Shown piece after piece: positions 53,896 to 63,183 of a stretch of DNA of 64,000 nucleotides. Location of the stretch: NCBI RefSeq assembly GCF_026191115.1, contig NZ_JAPHOT010000001.1, forward strand, positions 868,001 through 932,000, read 5' to 3'. The translations under genes and the position numbers were made by a program. This DNA comes from Legionella sp. PATHC035. Its GTDB lineage: Bacteria > Pseudomonadota > Gammaproteobacteria > Legionellales > Legionellaceae. The notes beneath the pieces were generated by a model. The model had not been told where the DNA came from and did no database searches. It saw nothing but the letters and a program-made list of their open reading frames with translations. How positions within the stretch are numbered: position 1 is the first letter of the stretch; every line of letters starts with the position of its first letter.

Positions 53896-54780
53896 ATGAC
53901 ATTAGCAAAAAATTCAAATCCCTATTCAGCAGATACTGCATTTCAAGATGGCCGATTACGCCAAGCGCAGCTAAAAATGCTCACCATGCTGGAAGTCATA
54001 GACTCTATCTGCAGAAAACATGGTTTGGATTATTGGCTTGATGCGGGTACTCTTTTAGGTGCTGTTCGCCATCAAGGGTTTATTCCCTGGGATGATGATG
54101 TGGATATTGCCATGCCACGCGCCAGCTATGAACAATTTCTACGTGTCGCTCCATCAGAGATTCCAAACTGGATGTGGTTGCAAACAATCCATAGTGACCC
54201 AGGCTATTTTAATATGGCTACGCCTTTAAAAATCAGAGATCGTGCCAGTCGTTTTATTGAAAAACACGAAAAAGGTAACGAGCCATACGTTCAAGGTATC
54301 TTTATTGATGTATTTGTCTATGACAGGATGCCCGTAGACCCAAAACAACGTAAGCGTTACAAATTCTATGCCAAAAAGCTCTCCCGTTTATTAAGCACAA
54401 AATACAGTAAAGTAAAAATAGGACACTATCCTACCCTCTATAAATTAATCGCCTCATTTTTTCCAAAGCCTCTGCTCGAGTGGGGTTTGCAGAAAATCAT
54501 TCATCAGGCAAATGCCAGTCATAGCCCATATATAGGGCGAGGTTATAATTGCGTAGGCAAAAATTTAATTAAAAAAGAAGAAATTTATCCATTGCAGCGC
54601 GTCTCTTTTGAAACTAAAGAATTTAATATCCCTCGTAACGCCGAAGCGTTCCTGATTCAACAATATGGTGATTATTTGCAGTTACCTCCAGAAGAACAAC
54701 GGGTGATGAGACATTGCAAGGAACTGATTCCCCATCTAGAAGAAACAATCCAGCCCCCTTCTCTGAGGATTGACAGATAA
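53896..54780 (+). CDS. LicD-family phosphotransferase
   Basis: A 294-residue transferase of the LicD/FKTN nucleotidyltransferase fold, typical for adding phosphocholine or similar phospho-groups to glycans such as LPS. The signature is LDAGTLLGAVRHQGFIPWDDDVD with the acidic cluster W65-D70; the second block is IFIDVFVYDRMP. Cytoplasmic, no signal peptide. In Legionella LicD-like proteins decorate surface lipid A or LPS; the acceptor here is not known. AGAAGAA ribosome site is weak. Confidence 0.87.
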   Translation: MTLAKNSNPYSADTAFQDGRLRQAQLKMLTMLEVIDSICRKHGLDYWLDAGTLLGAVRHQGFIPWDDDVDIAMPRASYEQFLRVAPSEIPNWMWLQTIHSDPGYFNMATPLKIRDRASRFIEKHEKGNEPYVQGIFIDVFVYDRMPVDPKQRKRYKFYAKKLSRLLSTKYSKVKIGHYPTLYKLIASFFPKPLLEWGLQKIIHQANASHSPYIGRGYNCVGKNLIKKEEIYPLQRVSFETKEFNIPRNAEAFLIQQYGDYLQLPPEEQRVMRHCKELIPHLEETIQPPSLRIDR

Positions 54781-54845
54781 TCATGCAATCGGATACAATT
54801 GTACCCAATATTTAACAAGCACATCTCTAAGAGGCTTAAACTATC

Positions 54846-54928
54846 ATGGACATCATTTCTTAAGTACGCCCTTTATTTCGGGCAATGACGGAAGCAGTAA
54901 AAATCACTGCCCATTTAGAATACTTAAG
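54846..54928 (+). promoter_or_regulatory. Leader-peptide attenuator upstream of ABC-F gene
   Basis: A five-codon frame ATG GAC ATC ATT TCT TAA (54846-54863) has GAGG 11 bases upstream. Its stop lies inside CTTAAGTA (54859-54866), which pairs with TACTTAAG (54921-54928); the latter covers the first bases of the AAGAGAG ribosome site of the ABC-F gene. Between them GCCC (54868) can pair with GGGC (54880), while GGGCA (54880) can alternatively pair with TGCCC (54908). Two exclusive folds next to a short leader are the hallmark of ribosome-mediated attenuation. Regulation is inferred. Confidence 0.55.
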
Positions 54929-54939
54929 AGAGTTACATG

Positions 54940-56367
54940 ATGCATAAGCCTATTCGATTTGAAGATCTTAGTCTTTCTTTCCCCCACAAAACATGTTTTG
55001 TGGACTTCAGTGGCCAAGTTTCCAACGGCAGTCGCATTGCAATTATTGGACGCAATGGCACTGGAAAATCAACTCTGCTCAAAATACTTGCAGGTGTAAT
55101 TCAACCAACCGAAGGTGACATCCATTTTCCTCAAGCATTGAATAGAGGTTATGTCCCCCAAGTTATTGAAGAATATAACTCATTAAGTGGAGGACAACGT
55201 TTTCAAAAATTATTGACGCAGGCATTGGCTTCGGATCCAAATCTTTTAATGCTCGATGAGCCTAGTAATCACCTGGATCGTAAAAATCGACATTCTTTAA
55301 TCAGAATGCTTTCTGAGTATCGAGGAACCTTGATTATGGTGACCCATGATATCGAATTATTGCAATCCACTGTGGATACGATTTGGCATATTGATCAAGG
55401 TAAAGTCAATGTTTTTACCGGATGTTATGAGGATTACTTGCGCGAAATCACGATTCAGCGTCATGCGATTGAAGGTGAACTTGCGGAATTGATACGTCAG
55501 AAAAGGCAACTGCACGTCGACATGATGAAAGAACAAGTACGAGCCAAGAGCAGTAGAGCTCAAGGTGAAAAGCACATTCAGCAGCGGAAGTGGCCAACCA
55601 TTGTTTCACAGAGTAAAGCGAGGAATGCGCAAGAGACTTCCGGACGTCGAAAAAGCGCAATCAACCATAAGAAAGACGAGTTAAGCCAACGTTTATCAGA
55701 ACTGTACTTGCCCGAAACGATTCAACCCAAATTTGCTGTACCTGGAGTTGTAACAAACCAGACCTTAGTAACAATCAGTGAAGGCACTGTTGGTTATGTT
55801 GAAAATAACTCCATTTTGCGTGAGTTGAGCTTTTCAATCAAAGCACGCGATCGGATTGCGATTTGTGGCGATAACGGCTCTGGTAAATCCACTTTACTCA
55901 AAGCCATTTTAGGAAGTCCGTCTGTAATAAAAACAGGAAATTGGACTGTCCCTCAAGCGGATGAGATTGGCTACCTTGATCAACATTACACGACGCTGCC
56001 AGCAGAGAAAACAGTATGGGAGGCGATAAGCGGTTGCTTAATCCATAAATCCTATACCGAAATTAGGGAGCATCTAAATGATTTTTTATTTCGAAAAAAT
56101 GAAGAAGTTAATGCCTTGGTTTCAACCTTATCTGGTGGAGAAAAAGCTAGACTCTCTTTGGCACACATTGCGGCGATTACACCCAAAATGCTGATTTTGG
56201 ATGAAATGACCAACAACTTGGATAGAGAAACACGTGCTCATGTCATTCAGGTACTCAAAGTTTATCCTGGGGCCATGATTGTTATTTCCCATGATGCTGA
56301 TTTTTTGAATGCTATCCAAGTAACTGATCAGTATGAAATTAAGGATGGGCGATTAAGCGCCCTATAG
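54940..56367 (+). CDS. ABC-F family duplicated ATPase
   Basis: A soluble 475-residue protein with two ABC domains and no membrane segment, the ABC-F plan (ribosome protection or translation factors such as EttA, Vga, Lsa). Domain 1: Walker A GRNGTGKST, signature LSGGQRFQK, Walker B LLMLDEPSNHLD. Domain 2: GDNGSGKST, LSGGEKARLS, and LILDEMTNNLD, where the usual DEPTNHLD is altered. A linker of charged helix lies near residues 165-240 (MKEQVRAKSSRAQGEKH). It is on the short side, like Lsa/Vga-type resistance factors. ATG 54940 (or 54937). Confidence 0.86.
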   Translation: MHKPIRFEDLSLSFPHKTCFVDFSGQVSNGSRIAIIGRNGTGKSTLLKILAGVIQPTEGDIHFPQALNRGYVPQVIEEYNSLSGGQRFQKLLTQALASDPNLLMLDEPSNHLDRKNRHSLIRMLSEYRGTLIMVTHDIELLQSTVDTIWHIDQGKVNVFTGCYEDYLREITIQRHAIEGELAELIRQKRQLHVDMMKEQVRAKSSRAQGEKHIQQRKWPTIVSQSKARNAQETSGRRKSAINHKKDELSQRLSELYLPETIQPKFAVPGVVTNQTLVTISEGTVGYVENNSILRELSFSIKARDRIAICGDNGSGKSTLLKAILGSPSVIKTGNWTVPQADEIGYLDQHYTTLPAEKTVWEAISGCLIHKSYTEIREHLNDFLFRKNEEVNALVSTLSGGEKARLSLAHIAAITPKMLILDEMTNNLDRETRAHVIQVLKVYPGAMIVISHDADFLNAIQVTDQYEIKDGRLSAL

Positions 56368-56392
56368 TTGTACCCAAAACTGAGTAAAGATT

Positions 56393-58159
56393 ATGAATAA
56401 AAAAAATAGTTCGCTAAACACTTTTTTCCTGAATCTGATAAAACCCTACAGTGGGTATGTTATTGGATTATTGCTCACAGCTGCGTATTGGGGAATTAAT
56501 AATGCCCTTTCACCTTATGTGCTAAAACTCATTATTGATAAGGTTGCGGCATTTTCGGGAGATAAATCCGCCCTATTTGATGCGATAAAGCCCTACATCA
56601 TCGTGTATATTACATTGTGGATCTTAATTGCATTGGATATGCGTCTTTCAGATTGGCTGCGATTGAAGTTATTTCCCTACTTACGCTATGACCTGGTTAA
56701 TAACATGTTTGCTTATTTGAATCAGCACTCACATCGTTTTTTCCAAAATAACTTTGCAGGCAGTTTATCCAATAAAATATCTGATATGACCGCGGGCACC
56801 ATCGCCGTTTTTACAACAATCGATGATGCTGCCGCGCAAATTGTCGGCCTCATTATTGCCATTATCAGCATGCTGCTTGTGCAGCCGATATTTGCTTTGA
56901 TTTTATTTATTTGGGCCATTACTTTTTTGGGGGTCGCAATCGTTTATTTCAAGCCGGTGCAAGATCTTTCTAATATTTTTGCGACCAGTAAAACCACTTT
57001 AGTTGGAAAAATTGTTGATAGCATAAGTAATATCACGAACCTGCGCTTGTTTTCTAGAGCAGACTTTGAGAATCAAGTGATTCGAAATGCAACCCAGGAT
57101 ACTACCGATAAGGATCAGACCATGCAATGGACTATCTTGAAAATGCGTATCTATTGGGATGTGAGTATTATCGTGTTGATTGCAGCTAATTTATCTATGT
57201 TGGTCGTTATGTACACTAAGGGTCAAGTATCAATTGGTGATTTTAGTTTCGTTATCTCATTGTCACTCAGCATTTTCTATAATTTATGGTACCTGGCAAG
57301 CCAATTCGTACATTTTGCTGAAGAGTTGGGAAAGTGCAGACAAGCCCTAACCTTGATTTCAGAACCGCATGAGATCACGGATCAACCCAATGCGCAGCCA
57401 CTTAAAGTCACTCAAGGCCGTATTGAATTTCAAAACGTGAGCTTTCACTATGATGAGGGAGCCCACCTTTTTAAAAATAAATCCGTCGTGATTGAACCCG
57501 GGCAAAAAATTGGTCTGGTCGGTTTATCTGGCTCAGGAAAAAGTACTTTTGTCAATTTGATTCTTCGCCTGTTTGATGTGGAGTCAGGTAAGATTTTGAT
57601 TGATGGACAAAATATTCGCGAGGTAACTCAGGAATCACTACGCGAAAATATTGCAATGATTCCTCAGGATGTAACCTTATTTCATCGCACTTTAATGGAA
57701 AACATTCGCTATGGCCGTATTGATGCAACAGATGCGGAAGTAGTTGCTGCATCAAAGAAAGCACATTGCCATGAATTCATCTCCAAACTTCCTGAGCAGT
57801 ATGATGCGTTAGTTGGTGAGCGTGGCATTAAATTATCGGGTGGACAACGACAAAGAATTGCCATCGCCCGCGCTATGTTGAAAAATGCACCAATTCTCAT
57901 CCTTGATGAAGCAACCTCAGCCCTGGACTCGTTGACTGAAAAATTGATTCAGGATGGCTTGCATGTGTTAATGCAAAACAGAACAACTATTGTCATTGCA
58001 CACCGACTCTCCACCTTATCTGAAATGGATCGCATCCTGGTTTTTGAAAAAGGCCGTATCATTGAAGATGGTTCTCACGAGGAACTGCTCAAAATACCGA
58101 GTCATTACAGCCGTATGTGGAAAATGCAAGCCGGGGGATTTTTACCCGATGCGCTGTAA
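56393..58159 (+). CDS. ABC exporter, fused permease-ATPase
   Basis: A 588-residue half-transporter of the MsbA/multidrug type: six transmembrane helices in residues 1-320 (e.g. IIVYITLWILIALDM, IVGLIIAIISMLLV) and an ATPase domain from about 350. Motifs are GLSGSGKST (Walker A), MIPQDVTLFHRT (Q-loop), LSGGQRQRIAIARAML (signature) and ILILDEATSALD (Walker B). It starts 25 bases after the ABC-F gene, so co-transcribed and possibly part of the same drug response. It would function as a homodimer. Substrate unknown. Confidence 0.9.
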   Translation: MNKKNSSLNTFFLNLIKPYSGYVIGLLLTAAYWGINNALSPYVLKLIIDKVAAFSGDKSALFDAIKPYIIVYITLWILIALDMRLSDWLRLKLFPYLRYDLVNNMFAYLNQHSHRFFQNNFAGSLSNKISDMTAGTIAVFTTIDDAAAQIVGLIIAIISMLLVQPIFALILFIWAITFLGVAIVYFKPVQDLSNIFATSKTTLVGKIVDSISNITNLRLFSRADFENQVIRNATQDTTDKDQTMQWTILKMRIYWDVSIIVLIAANLSMLVVMYTKGQVSIGDFSFVISLSLSIFYNLWYLASQFVHFAEELGKCRQALTLISEPHEITDQPNAQPLKVTQGRIEFQNVSFHYDEGAHLFKNKSVVIEPGQKIGLVGLSGSGKSTFVNLILRLFDVESGKILIDGQNIREVTQESLRENIAMIPQDVTLFHRTLMENIRYGRIDATDAEVVAASKKAHCHEFISKLPEQYDALVGERGIKLSGGQRQRIAIARAMLKNAPILILDEATSALDSLTEKLIQDGLHVLMQNRTTIVIAHRLSTLSEMDRILVFEKGRIIEDGSHEELLKIPSHYSRMWKMQAGGFLPDAL

Positions 58160-58198
58160 CGATAACTGGTGCGACGAAATTTAGGAGTTTTGTAACTA

Positions 58199-58405
58199 TC
58201 CCCTCACCCCAACCCTCTCCCCAAAGGGGCGAGGGGATAAAAAAATCTTTTTCCTGAAAAAGTGAAGGGATCAAAAAAATCTTTTTCCTGAAGAAACGAA
58301 GGGATAAAAAATAGTCCATAAAAATCCCCTCTCCCGCGAAGGAATAAAAAATAGTCCATAAAAAATCCCCTCTCCCGCGTCGGGAGAGGGCTAGGGTGAG
58401 GGGAT
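58199..58405. repeat. Large compound inverted and tandem repeat
   Basis: Outer halves (CCCCTCACCCCAACCCTC at 58200 and GAGGGCTAGGGTGAGGGG near 58386) are inverted copies of the dispersed C-rich element. Between them two ~34-base tandem units (AAAAATCTTTTTCCTGAA, about 58237 and 58272) and two ~39-base tandem units (AAAAAATAGTCCATAAAAA with CCCCTCTCCCGCG, from about 58302 and 58341) are found. It looks like an element that grew by slippage. Rest of 58160-58495: nothing. Confidence 0.75.
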
Positions 58406-58495
58406 TAAAACAGCTTTTTTCCTCACGTGTTAACTCTAAGATGTACACTAACCAATTACGCGATGCTAATCAGAATCACTGCAACAATGAACCAC

Positions 58496-58966
58496 CTATT
58501 GTGTTAGTTCAGTGGCTGCTTTTTTACTCATCTCATACTGAATGTTCATTTCAGAGAGTGCCTCTGGTGAGACATCATTTTTAGCATCAATTGCTCGTTC
58601 ATTCCATTTAGGAACTCGCACTGCCTTGAAAAAATGATCTTCAGCTTGTTCAAAGCGTTTATCAAAATTAACAGTATGGATTTTATTAAATTTGGTGATT
58701 TTTCCATCATCATCTGCTTCTAACTCTACAATCGCTTTTTGAATTGTGATTGTAGCATCAGATTTTTTACCTTTGATTGCATCCTCCATGAGCTTCTTCG
58801 CATCTTCTATTTTTTCAAAAAACAGGACCTCATTGCCTAACGAGTATCCACAAACCTGCTCAAATGCCATGGTATGAAGAGGAGAAATCAAATAAGAAGC
58901 CCAATCGGTAAGACTATTACCTGCCTTAATATAGGCAGGACTAACTATCGCGAATATTGTTTTCAT
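58496..58966 (-). CDS. Hypothetical protein
   Basis: A 156-residue soluble acidic protein, no signal or membrane helix, unknown family. It begins MKTIFAIVSPAYIKAGNS and has a lysine/aspartate-rich helical middle (EDAKKLMEDAIKGKKSDA). Good ribosome site AGGGA. A beta-sheet-like start and mixed alpha content could be a small alpha/beta fold. No context link: it faces the repeat region and a long gap. Confidence 0.6.
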   Translation of the reverse strand: MKTIFAIVSPAYIKAGNSLTDWASYLISPLHTMAFEQVCGYSLGNEVLFFEKIEDAKKLMEDAIKGKKSDATITIQKAIVELEADDDGKITKFNKIHTVNFDKRFEQAEDHFFKAVRVPKWNERAIDAKNDVSPEALSEMNIQYEMSKKAATELTQ

Positions 58967-59074
58967 TTTATTCCCTAAAATTTAAATATATAAAGTCCGT
59001 TCTTGAATGAAGTCACTTTATCTCCATTGAACTTGAAAAAAGCAGTGCTACAACATATAAGAGTTTCTTGTATT

Positions 59075-59137
59075 GAATTGACAAGTATTTGTAACCTGAA
59101 TTAGCGTTTAATCCGAGTTACAAATACTTGTCAATTC
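59075..59137. repeat. Perfect 21-base hairpin arms in intergenic gap
   Basis: Arms 59075-59095 and 59117-59137 are perfectly complementary over 21 bases (arm core TTGACAAGTATTTGTAAC). The 21-base loop CTGAATTAGCGTTTAATCCGA resembles the GGATTA/TAATCC core of the hairpin at 3577-3610, so the two belong to one loose family. Neighbouring bases of the 58967-59452 gap contain no gene. Confidence 0.72.
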
Positions 59138-59452
59138 AGACAGTAAACACTTGCCGAAGATTGCAACCATTTCTCTCGGGTTAAATATTATCACACGTGT
59201 TCTATTTGTATAAATGCCTGTCATCACTTTTTACAATTACTGCATACAGGTCATTTCTTATGCCTCAAGGTAAAAAGTACCCAACAAGCTAAGTGTCAAT
59301 TTTGAATATCTATTCCTTTAGAAAAACCTCCTCAGAGAGCAAATGTACATGAAGAATAATTTTCACCCACTCAACTATACTCAAAATAACCCAGTCTAAA
59401 AATTAAGAACTTGCAGGATGCAATACTGGGCTGACTAAAAAGGAGTTTTTTT

Positions 59453-60355
59453 ATGAAAGTTAATTATTTGCTCGCCCCTCTTATTTTAATGCCACTATGT
59501 GTTTTCAGTCAGACTTATGATGATGTGACCACCTTAATGATTTCACAGAACCCGGAGAATAAAAACAACCAAACCCTCACTTATTCCAATGAACTCGATA
59601 ACTTAAAAAAAAATAAATCATTGATTCGCAGCATTGATTTTCCAACACAAATCATTCGCATGGATCAAAACATAGAAAATCAACAGCTCACCTGTGATGA
59701 AGTACATGACCAAATTGATAAAATCTTAGTGCAAAAAATAGTGAAGGAACAATTTTCTTACGCGATTTATATTAGTTGTCACTATAATCCGGAAACTCGA
59801 TTAGCAACCCAATTCATAATCAACAGTTATTTTGATCCTTTAAATGATGAAGCAGTGACCTACCTGGAATCCTATCTGAGCGAATACAATGGCACTGATT
59901 TATTGGGAACGAAATATAAAATTGAATCCGCAAAAGGACTCATCATTTCCTTAGAGGTTGCTGCCGGAATGAAAAAAAAACCGAATAGACCTCCTTTTGT
60001 CGAGTATCACAAAGACCGGAGTAATTTCTACTTCAAAAGCAACTATGAAATGAAAAATAAGTTACTCAGTGATATCTATCAAAATTTCTTTACTCCTGAT
60101 CCAAATAAAATACTCCCTTTCCTAGATAAATGGGTTTCATCTCATGCAAGCTCCATTTATAAACCGGTCTTAAGAGATTCAAATTATGTTGAATTACAGC
60201 CCGAAAAAATTTTCCTTATGGAGAATGAGGAACTATTTGTATCTAACTTTAAACAGTATTTTGCGCATTATTGCGAGCCTTATGAAAACCATCGATGCTT
60301 GAATCCAGGAGGCAAAATAGAAAATGAGGAAAATCTTTCGAAAGCAGCTTTGTAA
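59453..60355 (+). CDS. Secreted hypothetical protein
   Basis: A 300-residue exported protein with signal peptide residues 1-19 (LLAPLILMPLCVFS). Mature part is Asn-, Lys- and Tyr-rich with four cysteines (LTCDEV, ISCHYN, HYCEPYE, HRCLNPG). No enzyme motif seen. AAGGAG ribosome site. Legionella-type secreted protein of unknown role; long upstream gap suggests its own regulation. Confidence 0.65.
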   Translation: MKVNYLLAPLILMPLCVFSQTYDDVTTLMISQNPENKNNQTLTYSNELDNLKKNKSLIRSIDFPTQIIRMDQNIENQQLTCDEVHDQIDKILVQKIVKEQFSYAIYISCHYNPETRLATQFIINSYFDPLNDEAVTYLESYLSEYNGTDLLGTKYKIESAKGLIISLEVAAGMKKKPNRPPFVEYHKDRSNFYFKSNYEMKNKLLSDIYQNFFTPDPNKILPFLDKWVSSHASSIYKPVLRDSNYVELQPEKIFLMENEELFVSNFKQYFAHYCEPYENHRCLNPGGKIENEENLSKAAL

Positions 60356-60382
60356 CTTATGAAATGAGTCATGCAAGACAAT

Positions 60383-60419
60383 TCCCCTTCATCCCTCATG
60401 ATGCACAGGATGAAGGGGA
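60383..60419. terminator. Hairpin between convergent genes
   Basis: Perfect 12-base stem (TCCCCTTCATCC at 60383-60394 and GGATGAAGGGGA at 60408-60419) with a 13-base loop. Between the ends of the secreted protein gene and the DAACS symporter gene; probably stops transcription from both sides, though T runs are short. Confidence 0.72.
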
Positions 60420-60425
60420 TTCTAG

Positions 60426-61703
60426 TTAACCCAATTCGGCTTCATAGGAAGCTATTTTTCTCGGTTTTAATTCGCCTTGCTCCTCGGCAATTGCTTTATC
60501 ATTGACGATCTTAGTGACACAAGCATCGGACCATACATTTAAGGCAGTTTCTAACATATCAATTAAACCATAGAAAGGTAAAATAACCCCCATGAGCACG
60601 ATGGGAACGTTCATACTGGATAATAGGCTAATGCTCAGGAAGAAACATCCCATAGGTACTCCAGCATTTCCAATAGCAGCAACAGTGGCAACGAATATCC
60701 ACAAAACCATGGTACCGTAGGAAATGGGCATGCCATGATTCTGCATTAAATAAATTACCGTAGCAAAAATAAAGGCAGCACAACCATTCATGTTAATGCT
60801 GGTGCATAAAGGTAAAACAAAACGGCTTACTTCTGGCTTTACCTGCAAATTCTTTTCTATAGTATTCATGGTGACCGGTAATGTCCCTACGGAAGACTTG
60901 GAGAAAAAAGCGACTGACAAGGCAGGAAGCATAGAACGCATTGCGGCAAAGGGTTGAATATTATTCTTTTTTAGCCATAAAGGTAAAACGACAAAACCTT
61001 GGACTAAATTGGCTAAAACAACGATCAGTAAATACTCACCGATCCCTTTGATATCCATACCCGAACGCAACTGAACTACTGTTGAGGTAATAAAGCCGAA
61101 CAACCCTAAAGGAATTACTGCGATAATCCAACGCGTCATCACCAAGAACATACCGTGCGCGCCTCGGAAAAAGCGCGTGATGGTATCACGTGCTTCTTCA
61201 TCAGGTATTTGACGAACCGCAATACCGATAATAATACTTAAGAACAATACCCCCATAACTTGTTGTTCAAGAAAAGGAGACAATAGATTAGTGGGTATGA
61301 TATTCGCCAGATACCCCAAATAACCTAAACTGCTCGTTGATGTGGTTGCTTGTGCATCCAAATTGACTTGCACCGAACTGGGTTGAATGATGAGATAAAG
61401 CAAACAACTGATCACCGCAGCCACTACCGTAGTCGAAAAGGTATACTTTATTGTACGTTGCCATATTTTTTTCATATACCCATCAGTTTTGTAGTTTGCC
61501 AAAGTGACGATGATGGATAAAGAAATAATGGGTAAACTGATGCACTTAAAAAGTTTAATAAATAAATCAGAAATCAATAGACCTGTTTCTTTCAAAACAG
61601 CAACATTTGACATGCCACTGGCAATACCCAAACCAATCATTAAAGCATAAATCACAGGGGTGCTGAAAATGAGTTTTTTCTGTTGTTGATGTGCTGCACA
61701 CAT
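60426..61703 (-). CDS. DAACS-family dicarboxylate/amino-acid:cation symporter
   Basis: A 425-residue membrane symporter of the GltP/DctA/SstT family for import of C4-dicarboxylates or glutamate/aspartate/serine with H+ or Na+. Eight membrane segments and two reentrant loops are seen. The family motif appears as AFFSKSSVGTLPVT (hairpin 1) and the Asn-rich TM7 MNMNGCAAFIFATV-like stretch CTSINMNGCAAF. Substrate specificity cannot be read. AAGGA ribosome site upstream. Single gene. Confidence 0.9.
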   Translation of the reverse strand: MCAAHQQQKKLIFSTPVIYALMIGLGIASGMSNVAVLKETGLLISDLFIKLFKCISLPIISLSIIVTLANYKTDGYMKKIWQRTIKYTFSTTVVAAVISCLLYLIIQPSSVQVNLDAQATTSTSSLGYLGYLANIIPTNLLSPFLEQQVMGVLFLSIIIGIAVRQIPDEEARDTITRFFRGAHGMFLVMTRWIIAVIPLGLFGFITSTVVQLRSGMDIKGIGEYLLIVVLANLVQGFVVLPLWLKKNNIQPFAAMRSMLPALSVAFFSKSSVGTLPVTMNTIEKNLQVKPEVSRFVLPLCTSINMNGCAAFIFATVIYLMQNHGMPISYGTMVLWIFVATVAAIGNAGVPMGCFFLSISLLSSMNVPIVLMGVILPFYGLIDMLETALNVWSDACVTKIVNDKAIAEEQGELKPRKIASYEAELG

Positions 61704-62015
61704 GTTGGGAATCCTTAAAAAATCAAAAAAATGAACATAATGAACATAAAGAGATTAAGTTAGCAGCAACAACAAGAAACAAGTTTAAAATGAGCGAGGT
61801 TTGAACGGTGCATTGTTTGGTTCGGGTGAGTTAACATAAAGACCTTATACTCTGTCTGATTAAAATATGTACAATAAGAAATATTCTAACACATCTAGCC
61901 TGTTCGTCAAGAGATTTTAAAACCTTAACCCCTATAATTTATCAATAAATCTGGGTCAAAAAGCTGTAATCTCCCTAGGTGAACGTATCCCTAACAGGAG
62001 AGGTGTTATGAGTTC
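61704..62015. other. Intergenic region, nothing recognised
   Basis: 312 bases before the symporter gene and after nagZ. AT-rich; contains only a tandem ATGAACATA pair around 61731-61750 and ordinary promoter-like AT runs. No gene, RNA or hairpin stands out. Confidence 0.5.
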
Positions 62016-63089
62016 TTAATCAACTAACTCTATGCATTTAATTTGTTGCTTTAAACGCATGATCCGACGGTAGGCATCTTCGATACGTTGTTGCTCTAAT
62101 TTTTGCTCAAAAACAAGTCGTTCAATTACTTCAATCACTTCTGGAGCGGTAATTTTGGCTAATTGATTTGCGAAGATGAGCATATCAGCCCCTGCGTTGA
62201 TTGTCATACATAGGGCATCCTCAAGTGAGTAATGATCTGTAATTGCCTGCATTTGTAAATCATCAGCGATGATGACTCCATCATAGCCAATAGTCTCACG
62301 CAATAAGCCTGTCAAGATAGCATGGGATAAAGTAGCAGGTAAGCCTTGCTTATCCAACTGTTTATTCACCACATGCGCCGTCATAATCATAGTAGGTTGA
62401 TAAGCCTCTTTTGCTAATTGATAGTAAGGAATCAACTCTTCCTTTTGGAATGTATTCGTAACATCCACAAAACCTTTATGAGTATCACCCAAAGCACTAC
62501 CATGTCCTGGAAAATGTTTATAACAACATGCGATACCATAACGAGAAAAGACATCAACAAATTTTCTGGCCAAATGAACTACATCACCAGGATTGGTTGA
62601 AAAACTACGTTGTAAACTGCCAATAATTCCCTGCTCTTCTTGGAGATGCAAATCAACAACTGGGCTGAAATTAAGATTAAATCCTAGTGACTTTAGGGTA
62701 AATGCCATTTGTGTCAGTTCTGCCTGCAGCGCTTCCGGAGATAATTGTGCCATCGTGTAGGCACTCATAGTCGGCATACATCCTTCGATGCGTGACAAAC
62801 GATCTATGGCTCCCCCTTCATAATCTAGCGCAATTAATAAAGGCAATTCATTGTTTTTATAGTTTATTTCTGAAGAATAATAATTCAGTTGATGTGTTAG
62901 GCGTTTGATTTGTGCCTGATTTTTTAAATTTCTACCATATAAATCTGTAGAAATATCGTAATCGAATAACAGAACGCCACCTAATCCATCTGACGATAGC
63001 CATTCAGCAACAGGGCTTTTGTTGTGAATATCACAGCCATCAAACCCCATGACTAACATCTGACCAATTTTGTTTCTAAGAGTAATCAT
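62016..63089 (-). CDS. nagZ: Beta-N-acetylhexosaminidase NagZ (GH3)
   Basis: Cytoplasmic glycosidase of 357 residues for peptidoglycan recycling: removes GlcNAc from anhydro-muropeptides. The family signature KHFPGHGSALGDTHKG is present with the catalytic Asp-His dyad (the SDTH/GDTH loop), and the nucleophile aspartate is in GVIIADDLQMQAI. ATG 63089 has GGAG six bases upstream; TTG 63107 would add 6 residues. NagZ products enter via AmpG; the AmpG-like permease at the left edge is not adjacent. Confidence 0.9.
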   Translation of the reverse strand: MITLRNKIGQMLVMGFDGCDIHNKSPVAEWLSSDGLGGVLLFDYDISTDLYGRNLKNQAQIKRLTHQLNYYSSEINYKNNELPLLIALDYEGGAIDRLSRIEGCMPTMSAYTMAQLSPEALQAELTQMAFTLKSLGFNLNFSPVVDLHLQEEQGIIGSLQRSFSTNPGDVVHLARKFVDVFSRYGIACCYKHFPGHGSALGDTHKGFVDVTNTFQKEELIPYYQLAKEAYQPTMIMTAHVVNKQLDKQGLPATLSHAILTGLLRETIGYDGVIIADDLQMQAITDHYSLEDALCMTINAGADMLIFANQLAKITAPEVIEVIERLVFEQKLEQQRIEDAYRRIMRLKQQIKCIELVD

Positions 63090-63183
63090 CAGTCGCTCCG
63101 TCAACAAATTAGGAAAAAATCCTTCCTAAAAATTAGTTTTTGTTGTGACGAGAATCATACACAAAGATAAAAATTAATGCCAT

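Noticed and set aside
58237..58381. Tandem units that might suggest a CRISPR array
   Set aside because: Units have no unique spacers and no cas genes are present; they are internal duplications of an intergenic element.
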